The notes under the pieces were generated by a model that worked only from the letters and a program-made list of their open reading frames with translations, was not told the origin of the DNA and searched no databases. The position numbers were made by a program, and so were the translations under genes. From assembly GCF_006483445.1 (NCBI RefSeq), contig NZ_PPPT01000095.1:1-49571 (forward strand): DNA of 49,571 nt, given 5' to 3'. Source of the DNA: Bradyrhizobium guangdongense (lineage in GTDB: Bacteria; Pseudomonadota; Alphaproteobacteria; Rhizobiales; Xanthobacteraceae). Below, piece after piece: positions 18,656 through 26,589 of the stretch (position 1 is its first letter; each line of letters starts with the position of its first letter).

Positions 18656-19777
18656 GTGACAAAGATGGCGCGCGGACGCCATGATCGCGTCATGAAACTT
18701 TCCGCCACGCTCGCCTGGCTCGTCGATTCCGCCGCGGAGACCGCAGGCGCGGACCGGCTCCTGGCGGAATTGGGCGCGCATCTGGTTTCAGACGGACTGC
18801 CGCTCGCCGCCGGCACGCTGACCCTCGACGTGCCGCATCCCTTGATTGCAAGACGAACCTGGCTGTGGCGCGCCGACAGCGGCGAGGTGATGGAAGCCTT
18901 GAATTTTGCGTCGGGGCCGGCGGCGTTTGCGCCGCAAGCCTCCGGCGATGCCGGCCGCCGCTGGCTCAGCGACAGGGCAGATGGTGTCGTGCACGAAGAC
19001 GTGATCGGGGCGCGGGTCAATGGTCCGTCGTTGGGCTGGATCGGGCCGCGTCCCTTCACGCCGGACGAGAGCGATGAGTTGAAGCAGGCCGCGCGCTTCG
19101 CCGCGGCACCGCTCGCCGTGCTCGCTGCGCGCGCGACGTTGTCGGCAACGCTTGAAGCCTATCTCGGACGGCGCAGCGCGCAGCGCGTGATGGCGGCTCC
19201 CTTGCGCCGCGATCTCGGCGAGACCATCCAGGCCGCGCTTCTCTATGCCGATCTGCGTAGCTTTACGGCGCTGTCGGAAAGCAATCCGCCTGCCGCTGTC
19301 ATCGCCGCACTCGATGCCTGGTTCGACCGCATCGCCGGCGCCGTGCACGCCTTCGGTGGCGAAGTCTTGAAATTCATCGGCGACGGCGTGCTCGCGATTT
19401 TTCCTGTCGTCGGCGAACCGCCGCGTCGTGCCTGCCAGGCGGCGTTGCGCGCGGCGGCTGCCGCGCAGGCCGGCATGGCGCATCTCAACGAAGAGCGGCA
19501 GCGACAGGGACTACCGCCCTTGTCGTTCGGCGCGGCGCTGCATCTCGGCGAAATGCTCTGGGGCAATATCGGCGCCGCCAACCGTCTGGACTTCACCGCG
19601 ATCGGTCCCGCCGTGAATCTGGCGAGCCGGCTCGAAGGCCTGTGCCGGCCGCTCGGCAAGACGGTGCTTGTTTCAGGTGCGCTTGCCGCGGAGACCAATG
19701 CGCAGCTGATTGCGCTGGGGACGCATGAGCTGCGTGGGATTGCAGCTCCGTGTGAGGTGTTTGCGCTGCCCGACTAG
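18656..19777 (+). CDS. Class III adenylate/guanylate cyclase domain protein
   Basis: A 373-residue protein whose catalytic domain occupies roughly 185-370. The two metal-binding aspartates are seen in LLYADLRSFTAL (near 197) and FIGDGVLAIF (near 242), and the nucleotide-binding region in DFTAIGPAVNLASRLE, with the conserved Asn and Arg, near 312-327. The first 180 residues form an unnamed sensory-type region without membrane segments. The frame opens at a GTG at 18656 with AAGGA upstream; ATGs at 18665 and 18692 are alternatives. It should make cAMP, or less likely cGMP, from NTP. It is one of two cyclases in the window and precedes a family B repeat. Confidence 0.92.
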   Translation: MTKMARGRHDRVMKLSATLAWLVDSAAETAGADRLLAELGAHLVSDGLPLAAGTLTLDVPHPLIARRTWLWRADSGEVMEALNFASGPAAFAPQASGDAGRRWLSDRADGVVHEDVIGARVNGPSLGWIGPRPFTPDESDELKQAARFAAAPLAVLAARATLSATLEAYLGRRSAQRVMAAPLRRDLGETIQAALLYADLRSFTALSESNPPAAVIAALDAWFDRIAGAVHAFGGEVLKFIGDGVLAIFPVVGEPPRRACQAALRAAAAAQAGMAHLNEERQRQGLPPLSFGAALHLGEMLWGNIGAANRLDFTAIGPAVNLASRLEGLCRPLGKTVLVSGALAAETNAQLIALGTHELRGIAAPCEVFALPD

Positions 19778-19787
19778 CGCCGCTGCG

Positions 19788-19911
19788 GTAGGGTGGGCAA
19801 AGGCGCGCTCTTCGCGCGTCGTGCCCACCATCTCTCCGCGATCGAGATAGAAGTGGTGGGCACGCCATCGGGCGCGCGTTCGCGCGCCCCGTTTGGCTTT
19901 GCCCACCCTAC
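19788..19911. repeat. Palindromic repeat, family B, second copy
   Basis: A 124-base element with the same plan as 18009-18126: outer arms GTAGGGTGGGCAAAG and CTTTGCCCACCCTAC, nested arms around CGTGCCCACCATCTC and GTGGTGGGCACG, and a third small GC hairpin, GGGCGCGCG-TTCG-CGCGCCCC. It lies between convergent stops, 10 bases after the cyclase and 10 bases from the EVE gene. Confidence 0.88.
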
Positions 19912-19921
19912 AGATCTGAGT

Positions 19922-20341
19922 TTAAAGCCCGCCCATCTCGCAGACGGCTTTCCACTCGTCCGCCGTCACCGGCTGCACCGAGAGCCGCGAATATTTGACG
20001 AGCGCCATGCCTGACAACTTCTTGTCCGCCTTGATCGCGGCCATCGTCACCGGCGTCTTCAGAGGCTTGTCGGCCTTGATGTCGACGCAGACGAATTTTT
20101 CGGTCTTGTCGGTCGGATCGGGATAGGCCTCCTTGATCACCTCCGCGATGCCGACGATCTCCTTGCCCTCGTTGGAATGATAGAAGAACGCCTTGTCGCC
20201 CTTCTTCATGGCCACGAGATTTTGGCGTGCGGTGAAGTTGCGTACGCCGGTCCAGGCCTCGCCCTTCGCGCCTTTGGCGACCTGCTGGTCCCATGACCAC
20301 ACCGACGGTTCGGATTTCACCAGCCAATACGCCATGCTCAT
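19922..20341 (-). CDS. EVE domain protein
   Basis: A 139-residue cytoplasmic protein that is one EVE (PUA-like) domain. It opens with [17 protein letters not shown] and continues with [21 protein letters not shown] and [17 protein letters not shown], all typical of the family that includes human THYN1. EVE domains are thought to bind modified bases in nucleic acids. The ATG at 20341 overlaps the gpsA stop as ATGA, so translation is probably coupled; a second ATG at 20335 is possible. It is the last gene of tsaD-gpsA-EVE. Confidence 0.93.
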   Translation of the reverse strand: MSMAYWLVKSEPSVWSWDQQVAKGAKGEAWTGVRNFTARQNLVAMKKGDKAFFYHSNEGKEIVGIAEVIKEAYPDPTDKTEKFVCVDIKADKPLKTPVTMAAIKADKKLSGMALVKYSRLSVQPVTADEWKAVCEMGGL

Positions 20342-21318
20342 TCCTCAGCCTTGAAGGGGCGCGTTAGAAGCCCCGAGATCGCGGCATCGATCGTCGTCTT
20401 GCCGCTCAAAATCGCTGCCACAGCCTGTGATACCGGCATCTCGATGTTTTGCGAAGCCGCAAGCTCAATCAAGACCGGCGCGGTGGACTCGCCCTCGGCG
20501 AGTTTGCCGGCCGGCGCCTTCTCGCCACGGCCGAGCGCAAGCCCGAGCGCAAAGTTGCGCGATTGCGGGCTCGAGCAGGTCAGGATGAGGTCGCCGAGGC
20601 CGGACAGGCCGCCGAGCGTTTCGCTGCGCGCGCCAAGCGCGCGGCCGAACCGGGCGAGCTCGGCAAAACCGCGCGTGGTGAGCGCGGCCTGCGCGGATGC
20701 ACCGAGCTTGCGTCCGACCGCGATGCCCACCGCAATCGCCAACACGTTCTTCGCCGCGCCGCCGATCTCGACGCCGCGCACGTCGGTGGAATGATAGGGC
20801 CGGAAAGTCGGTGAACCCAGCGCCTGCACCAAGGCACTTGCGAGCAGTTCGTCCTTCGCGGCCAGCGTGACGGCAGTCGGCAGGCCGCGCGCGACGTCGT
20901 CGGCAAAGCTCGGGCCCGACAGGATGCCAGGTTGCGAAATGGGCGCGGCCTCCGCGATCACGTCGGTCATGAATTTATGCGTGCCGTGCTCGATGCCTTT
21001 GGCGCAGGCGACGATCGGCACGGGTCTTGTCAGATGCGATGCCAATGCGTTGACCGCGCCGCGCAGATGCTGCGCCGGGGTTGCGATCAGGATCATGTCG
21101 GCCCGCGCCCCCAAGGCAAGCTCGTTCGTCACGACGATTTCGGGTGCTATCGCGACGCCGGGTAGCCGCGGATTGTCGCGCGTCGAAGCAATGCGTGCGG
21201 CATGCTCCGCATTGCGCGCCCACAGCGTGACGCTGCGTCCCGCGCGCGCGGCAACCGTTGCCAGCGCCGTTCCCCAGGCGCCCGCACCGATGACAGCGAC
21301 GGATTGGAACGCCGGCAT
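20338..21318 (-). CDS. gpsA: NAD(P)H-dependent glycerol-3-phosphate dehydrogenase
   Basis: A 326-residue cytoplasmic enzyme. The dinucleotide-binding GAGAWGTA sits at residues 11-18. [13 protein letters not shown] contains the catalytic Lys near residue 190, and [10 protein letters not shown] and [21 protein letters not shown] are further family blocks. It reduces dihydroxyacetone phosphate to sn-glycerol-3-phosphate for phospholipid synthesis. Its ATG lies two bases after the tsaD stop and its stop overlaps the start of the EVE gene by four bases, so all three are probably translated from one message. Confidence 0.97.
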   Translation of the reverse strand: MPAFQSVAVIGAGAWGTALATVAARAGRSVTLWARNAEHAARIASTRDNPRLPGVAIAPEIVVTNELALGARADMILIATPAQHLRGAVNALASHLTRPVPIVACAKGIEHGTHKFMTDVIAEAAPISQPGILSGPSFADDVARGLPTAVTLAAKDELLASALVQALGSPTFRPYHSTDVRGVEIGGAAKNVLAIAVGIAVGRKLGASAQAALTTRGFAELARFGRALGARSETLGGLSGLGDLILTCSSPQSRNFALGLALGRGEKAPAGKLAEGESTAPVLIELAASQNIEMPVSQAVAAILSGKTTIDAAISGLLTRPFKAEE

Positions 21319-21320
21319 GG

Positions 21321-22394
21321 CTAATATCCCGCGCGGGTGTTGCCGTAGCCGGCCGGCGCCGTGGCGTTTGCGTCGAGCAGCCAGCGTGCGCGTGGCTGCG
21401 CCTCCATCGTATCGGTCAGGCCGAGCGCGAGGCGTTCGGCGCCAGCCCAGGCGATCATGGCGCCGTTGTCGGTGCAGAGCGCCGGCGGCGGCATAATGAG
21501 CTCGGTCTGCGCCTTGTCGGCGACGTCCTGCAGTGCGCCGCGGATCGCCTGATTGGCGGCGACACCGCCGGCGGCGACGAGGGCATGCGGTGCGCCGAAC
21601 TGTTCGCGAAATAACTTCAAGCCAACGCTCAGCCTGTCAGCAGTCGATTCCAGCACGGCGGCCTGAAAGCCCGCGCAGAGATCGCTGATATCCTGCGGCT
21701 CCAGCGGGACGATGCGGCTCGCTTCATTGCGCACGGCCGTCTTGAGACCGGACAGTGAGAAATTTGCGTCGGGTCGCCCCAGCATCGGCCGTGGCAGCGA
21801 AAATCGCGCGGCATCGCCGCTTAAGGCGGCTTGCTCGACTTTCGGACCGCCGGGGTAGGGCAACCCCAACATCTTCGCGACCTTGTCAAAGGCCTCGCCA
21901 ATGGCGTCGTCGACGGTGGTGCCGAGCCGCACATACTGGCCGACGCCGACGACAGCGACGATCTGGGTGTGACCGCCGGAGGCAAGGAACAGGCAGTAGG
22001 GAAATTCGAGCTTGTCGGTCAGGCGCGGCGTCAGCGCATGCGCCTCGAGATGGTTCACCGCAACGAGCGGCGTATTATGCACCATCGCGATCGCCTTCGC
22101 GGTGGTGAGACCCACGATGACGCCGCCGATCAGCCCCGGACCTGCTGCCGCAGCCACGCCGGACAACTCGGCGAAACCGACGCCGGCATCCTTCATGGCG
22201 CGGTCGATGATACCGTCGAGCAGATCGACATGGGCGCGTGCGGCAATTTCCGGCACCACGCCGCCGAAGCGGGCGTGCTCGTCCACTTGCGAGCGCACGA
22301 TGTTGGAACGGATCGTTCCGCTGCCGTCGGGCGCGCGCTCGATCACCGCAGCGGCGGTCTCGTCGCAGGTGGTTTCAATACCCAGCACCAGCAT
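21321..22394 (-). CDS. tsaD: tRNA N6-adenosine threonylcarbamoyltransferase
   Basis: A 357-residue protein of the Kae1/TsaD family. The ATG at 22394 gives the usual start [17 protein letters not shown]; an in-frame TTG at 22412 with AAGG seven bases before it would add six residues. The metal-binding histidines are in NHLEAH, with [13 protein letters not shown] and FLASGGHTQ also visible. With TsaB and TsaE it transfers the threonylcarbamoyl group to A37 of tRNAs that read ANN codons. It heads the operon tsaD-gpsA-EVE and is divergent from hemD across about 150 bases. Confidence 0.96.
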   Translation of the reverse strand: MLVLGIETTCDETAAAVIERAPDGSGTIRSNIVRSQVDEHARFGGVVPEIAARAHVDLLDGIIDRAMKDAGVGFAELSGVAAAAGPGLIGGVIVGLTTAKAIAMVHNTPLVAVNHLEAHALTPRLTDKLEFPYCLFLASGGHTQIVAVVGVGQYVRLGTTVDDAIGEAFDKVAKMLGLPYPGGPKVEQAALSGDAARFSLPRPMLGRPDANFSLSGLKTAVRNEASRIVPLEPQDISDLCAGFQAAVLESTADRLSVGLKLFREQFGAPHALVAAGGVAANQAIRGALQDVADKAQTELIMPPPALCTDNGAMIAWAGAERLALGLTDTMEAQPRARWLLDANATAPAGYGNTRAGY

Positions 22395-22545
22395 TGGCGA
22401 ATCGTTATCCAATTTGCGACCTTGCGCTCATCCGTAAAGCAGAGTTCTGGTAGGTCCGGTAGCATTCCGGGGACGCCAAGCGCAATTGTCACGCTTTGCC
22501 TTTATTCCGAGGATAGCTCGCCACGACATGCCGGGAATATAGACC

Positions 22546-23292
22546 ATGGCCATTCTTGTGACACGGCCGCAACCTGACAATGAGACCACCGCGGCTGCCT
22601 TGCGCGCTCGCGGGTTCGACGTGCACCTCGCGCCGCTCTTGAAATTCGAGCCCGTCGCGTTCCAGGACGCAGGCGAGACGAAATATGGCGCCGTCATCGT
22701 GACCTCGGCCAATGCGATCCGTGCCATCGTGCCGCAACTGGCGGAACTGAAGCTGTCAAAGCTGCCGCTGTTCGCGGTCGGCGAGCACACGGCGGCCGCG
22801 GCCCGCGACGCCGGCTTTGTCGAGGTCATCGTCGCCGGCGGCGATGCGGCCGCGTTGCGCGACGCCATCTCAAAGAGCGCGCGCGACAAGGTCGTGAAGA
22901 AGAAGAGCACGCTGCTTTATCTTGCGGGAGCCGACCTGTCGCGCGATCTCGCCGGCGAGCTTGGCGCGGACGGTTTTGACGTGGTCACGCAGACGACCTA
23001 CCGCATGGCGCCGGTCAGCCATTTGCCCCGCGCGGTCTGCGACGGTTTTGCCGCCCACGGCATCGAGGCCGTCCTGCATTATTCCCGGCGCACCGCCCGG
23101 GCCTTTTTGGAGGCGGCGCGTGGGGAGGGCGTCGAGATTTCCGCGTTAGCGATTCCGCAATGTTGCCTGTCGGAGAATGTCGCCGCCGTCCTGCGCGAGG
23201 CGGGTGCGACACAGGTCGCGGTGGCGGCCTCGCCGGACGAAAATGCCCTGTTCGAGACCTTGGAGCGTGCGTTGCGGACCCGTTTGGCGTAA
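22546..23292 (+). CDS. hemD: Uroporphyrinogen-III synthase
   Basis: A 248-residue cytoplasmic protein with the low-conservation HemD fold. The recognisable segments are the start MAILVTRPQPDNETTAAALR, VIVTSANAIRAI, AVGEHTAAAARDAGF, and the C-terminal half with VLHYSRRTARAFLEAA. It closes and rearranges hydroxymethylbilane to uroporphyrinogen III on the way to haem, sirohaem and cobalamin. In many alphaproteobacteria hemC lies directly upstream, but here only 150 bases separate hemD from the divergent tsaD and no hemC is present. The Mic60-like gene follows after 69 bases. Confidence 0.93.
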   Translation: MAILVTRPQPDNETTAAALRARGFDVHLAPLLKFEPVAFQDAGETKYGAVIVTSANAIRAIVPQLAELKLSKLPLFAVGEHTAAAARDAGFVEVIVAGGDAAALRDAISKSARDKVVKKKSTLLYLAGADLSRDLAGELGADGFDVVTQTTYRMAPVSHLPRAVCDGFAAHGIEAVLHYSRRTARAFLEAARGEGVEISALAIPQCCLSENVAAVLREAGATQVAVAASPDENALFETLERALRTRLA

Positions 23293-23361
23293 GAGAACGG
23301 GCCGAATCCGACGTAAAAGGGTCCGGATCAGTACGCTTTGCAAGTTGAGGGAAACGTCACG

Positions 23362-24552
23362 ATGGCCGATGACAAGCCTGAAGACGCAGGATTGGCCCCC
23401 GAATCCGGCCGTGCCAAGCGCACCCCACCTACCATCGATCTCGAGGCGACCGAAGTTTCCACCCAGCCGCAGCAGGCCGGTGAGGCAGAGGCACAGCCCG
23501 AGCCATCCAAGGCAGAGGTTGAAGGCGAACCGGAGCGCAGCGAGGCCAACGCGGCCGTTCCGCCGACGCCGGTGCCTGCGCCGGTATCTCCCTGGGTAAT
23601 CGCGCCGCTGTCGGGCGCGGTCGCGGCCGCACTCGTCATTGCGGTCGGCTGGATGCTCGGATGGCCCGCGGTGCAGGCGCCGCCCGCTGCGCCGCAAGTC
23701 ACGACGGCGGCTGTCGATGCCTTGACTGGCCGCGTCGCCAGCGTCGAAGCCAAAATCAGCAAGCCCGCTGCCGATCCGGCCGCAGCCGCGCGCGTCGATG
23801 CACTCGAAAAATCGGTGACCGGTCTGCGTAGCGATCTCGCTGCCGTGCGCGCGCAGTCGGACAAACTTGCGAGCACCTTGGACGCGGTAAAGGCCGCGCC
23901 CGGTGCTGCGGCAACCGCGCCAGACTTCTCAGCCGTCAACGAGCGCATCGCGCAGCTCGAAAAGACCATCAAGGCCTCGCGCGCCGAGCTCGCCCAGCAG
24001 GGCGAGAAGATCGCCGACGCAAAACCTGCCGATGACAAGCCGCTGCGCCGCGTCGTTGCGGCGGCGCTGCTCGATGTCGCGGTCCGTCACAATGACGGCT
24101 ATGCCGCGCAGCTCGCGGCGGCGCGTTCGTTCGCCGCCGATCCCGCCGCGCTCAAGCCGCTCGATGCATTCGCGACATCGGGCGTTCCGAGCTCGGTCAT
24201 GCTGACCCGCGAGCTGCTCAACATCGTGCCAAAGCTGTCGCCGCCTGCGGAGGCGCAGACCAGCGGCACCGGCATCGTCGACCGTCTGCAGGCCGGTGCG
24301 GCAAAGCTCGTGCGCATCGAGCGCACCGATGCCGTCGGCAATGATCGCGGCGCGATCGTCGCGCGGGTGACTGCGGCTGCGCTGCGCAACGACTTCAACG
24401 AAGCTCGCCGCGAGTTGAAGACCTTGCCCGAGACCGATCGCGAGCCGGCAAAGGCCTGGCTCGAAAAAACCGACGCGCGCGATGCGGCGCTCGCCGCCTC
24501 CCGCAAATTCGCCGACGAGGCCATGGCGGATCTCGCCAAAGCTGCGCAATAG
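23362..24552 (+). CDS. Mitofilin/Mic60 family membrane protein (COG4223)
   Basis: A 396-residue protein starting at the ATG at 23362 (MADDKPEDAG), with GAGGGAAA upstream; the frame extends to a TTG at 23338, which is less likely. Residues 1-75 are acidic and Pro-rich, one membrane segment lies at about 79-100, and a coiled-coil-rich part follows with repeated Ala/Lys/Glu/Leu patterns (ERIAQLEKTIKASRAELAQQ). The C-terminal 150 residues correspond to the mitofilin signature region. Mitochondrial Mic60 shapes crista junctions, and alphaproteobacterial homologues act on envelope or intracytoplasmic membranes. The hemD / Mic60 / hemY neighbourhood is the conserved alphaproteobacterial arrangement. 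hemY starts seven bases after its stop. Confidence 0.9.
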   Translation: MADDKPEDAGLAPESGRAKRTPPTIDLEATEVSTQPQQAGEAEAQPEPSKAEVEGEPERSEANAAVPPTPVPAPVSPWVIAPLSGAVAAALVIAVGWMLGWPAVQAPPAAPQVTTAAVDALTGRVASVEAKISKPAADPAAAARVDALEKSVTGLRSDLAAVRAQSDKLASTLDAVKAAPGAAATAPDFSAVNERIAQLEKTIKASRAELAQQGEKIADAKPADDKPLRRVVAAALLDVAVRHNDGYAAQLAAARSFAADPAALKPLDAFATSGVPSSVMLTRELLNIVPKLSPPAEAQTSGTGIVDRLQAGAAKLVRIERTDAVGNDRGAIVARVTAAALRNDFNEARRELKTLPETDREPAKAWLEKTDARDAALAASRKFADEAMADLAKAAQ

Positions 24553-24559
24553 GATTTTC

Positions 24560-26320
24560 ATGCTTCGCGTCGTTTTCTTCCTCATCCTGATCGCTCTCGC
24601 CGCGGCCGGCGCGGCCTGGGTCGCCGACCAGACCGGCGACGTCGTCCTGACCTGGGGCAATCTGCGCGCCAGGACGACGGTGCCGGTGTTCGCATTGGGG
24701 CTCGGCCTCGTTGCCGTGGCAGCCGTCTTCGTCTGGAGCATTTTGGGCGCGATCTGGCGCACGCCGGGGCGCATGCGCCGGCGCCGCCACGAGAAACGTC
24801 ATGCGCGCGGCCGTCATGCCATCACGCAAGGCCTGCTCGCGATCGGCCATGGCGATACCGGCCTCGCCCGCCGCCATGCCGATGCGGCGCGCCGCCACGC
24901 GCCGGATGATCCGCTGGCTCTCCTGCTGCATGCGCAATCGGCGCAGCTCGACGGCAATCGCAACGAAGCGCAGCGTGCGTTCCGCGCCATGGCCGAACGA
25001 CCGGACACGCGCCTGCTCGGCCTGCGCGGCCTCTTCATCGAGGCGCAGCGCGCCGACGATGCGGTCTCGGCGGTGATGATCGCGGAAGAAGCGATCAAGC
25101 TGTCGCCGTCGTCGACCTGGGCCTCGCACGCCGTGCTCGGCTTCCGCTGCGCGCGGAGCGACTGGAGCGGCGCGCTCGCGATCCTCGACTCCAACCTGTC
25201 CGCAGGCCTGATCGACAAGCCGACCTATCGCCGCCAGCGCGGCGTGCTGCTGACGGCGCGCGCGCTCGAACTGCAAACGATGGACCGCGACGTCGCGCGC
25301 GAGAGCGTGATGGAAGCGGTCAAGCTCGCGCCGACGCTGGTGCCGGCTGCCGTGCTCGCCGCAAAGTTCGAGAGCGAGGCGCATCAGGTGCGCCGCGCCA
25401 TGAAGATGGTGGAAGCGGCCTGGCTCGCGCATCCGCATCCCGATCTCGCCGATGCTTATGCGCATGTGAAGCTCGGCGATTCCGCGCGCCAGCGCTTGCA
25501 GCGGGTCGAGACGCTCGCCGCGAAGACGTCGGGCCACATCGAAGGCGCACTGGCGATCGCGCGCGCCGCGATCGATGCATCAGAATTCGCGCGTGCCCGC
25601 GAGGTGCTGGCGCCATTCGTCGCCGATCCGACTCAACGTGTCGCGCTGCTGATGGCGGAGGTCGAGCGCACCGAGCATGGCGATAGCGGCCGCGCCCGTG
25701 CCTGGACCTTGCGCGCGGTGCGCGCCCGCCACGATCCCGCCTGGACCGCGGACGGCTATGTCAGCGATCGCTGGCGCCCGGTCTCGCCGGTCACCGGCCG
25801 TCTCGACGCCTTCCAGTGGCAGACGCCGGTCGCGAGCCTGCCGTCGGACAAGGGCACCACGATCGAATCCTCCCCGTTCGAGGAGGCCATGCTGGCCGCC
25901 CCCCCGCCGAAGCGCGTCACGTCCGGTGCGGCTGCGACGGAACCGGTCGTGGAGACGCAAGTGCCCGCCCAAGCGCCGGCTCCGCAGGACAACTCTCCGC
26001 CCGCCGCCAAAGCGCCCGAAACCAGGGTTTTGGAGGCCAAGACCCCTGAGGTAGCAGAGGCTGCCGACCCGGTCCCGGCCGAGCCGGCCCCTGAGCCGGT
26101 CGAATCAGCCCCGGTCGCGGCGACGCCGGTGTTCCGGGCCCGCCCCGATCTCGGCAAGCCGGCGCCGGCGCCGATTCCCGCGGTCATCCCCATCGTCCGC
26201 GCGCCCGACGACCCCGGGATCGATGACGACGCTCCGGCCGATGAATTCACGGAACAAATCGGCACACCCAAGGCCCAGGCCGGCGGCTGGCGCGGATTCT
26301 GGTCCCGCTGGGGCGCCTGA
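24560..26320 (+). CDS. hemY: HemY N-terminal domain, TPR-like membrane protein
   Basis: A 586-residue protein from the ATG at 24560, with AGGA at 24551-24554. Two membrane segments lie at about 3-21 and 40-62; the rest should be periplasmic or cytoplasmic TPR-like helices (about 85-420), with LLLHAQSAQLDGNRNEAQRAF as a recognisable repeat. The last 150 residues are Pro/Ala/Glu-rich and probably disordered. This HemY is the proteobacterial HemY_N family, not the protoporphyrinogen oxidase of the same name, and its exact role in tetrapyrrole metabolism is unsettled. It follows the Mic60 homologue with a seven-base gap and precedes tRNA-Thr. Confidence 0.92.
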   Translation: MLRVVFFLILIALAAAGAAWVADQTGDVVLTWGNLRARTTVPVFALGLGLVAVAAVFVWSILGAIWRTPGRMRRRRHEKRHARGRHAITQGLLAIGHGDTGLARRHADAARRHAPDDPLALLLHAQSAQLDGNRNEAQRAFRAMAERPDTRLLGLRGLFIEAQRADDAVSAVMIAEEAIKLSPSSTWASHAVLGFRCARSDWSGALAILDSNLSAGLIDKPTYRRQRGVLLTARALELQTMDRDVARESVMEAVKLAPTLVPAAVLAAKFESEAHQVRRAMKMVEAAWLAHPHPDLADAYAHVKLGDSARQRLQRVETLAAKTSGHIEGALAIARAAIDASEFARAREVLAPFVADPTQRVALLMAEVERTEHGDSGRARAWTLRAVRARHDPAWTADGYVSDRWRPVSPVTGRLDAFQWQTPVASLPSDKGTTIESSPFEEAMLAAPPPKRVTSGAAATEPVVETQVPAQAPAPQDNSPPAAKAPETRVLEAKTPEVAEAADPVPAEPAPEPVESAPVAATPVFRARPDLGKPAPAPIPAVIPIVRAPDDPGIDDDAPADEFTEQIGTPKAQAGGWRGFWSRWGA

Positions 26321-26408
26321 GCGGCCGCAACTCCTTGCCAATTCGGGCCATGCCCGATATCAGGGGCGCGCGTAGGGGGCTGGCACCGCTTCGGCCCCAA
26401 AATGGTCC

Positions 26409-26484
26409 GCCGCAATAGCTCAGTCGGTAGAGCACGTCATTCGTAATGACGGGGTCGGGGGTTCGAATCCCTCTTGCGGCACCA
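26409..26484 (+). tRNA. tRNA-Thr (anticodon CGT)
   Basis: A complete 76-base cloverleaf. The acceptor arms GCCGCAA and TTGCGGC pair fully, the D-loop reads AGCTCAGTCGGTAGAGC, the anticodon stem CGTCA/TGACG encloses loop TTCGTAA with anticodon CGT, and the T arm contains GGTTCGAATCC. The CCA end is encoded at 26482-26484. It reads ACG codons. Confidence 0.96.
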
Positions 26485-26499
26485 GCGCCTTGATCCCTC

Positions 26500-26517
26500 C
26501 CAAACGAGACGATTTGG
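26500..26517. terminator. Weak hairpin after tRNA-Thr
   Basis: CCAAA at 26500-26504 pairs with TTTGG at 26513-26517, 15 bases after the tRNA CCA end. The stem is short and there is no strong U tract, so a terminator role is only possible. Confidence 0.3.
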
Positions 26518-26589
26518 CTGCCACTTGCTGCGCATCGCGCGGTCATGACGGCGCGTTGCGCGTCCCTTCGCTGCAACTAGGATCGGCAT

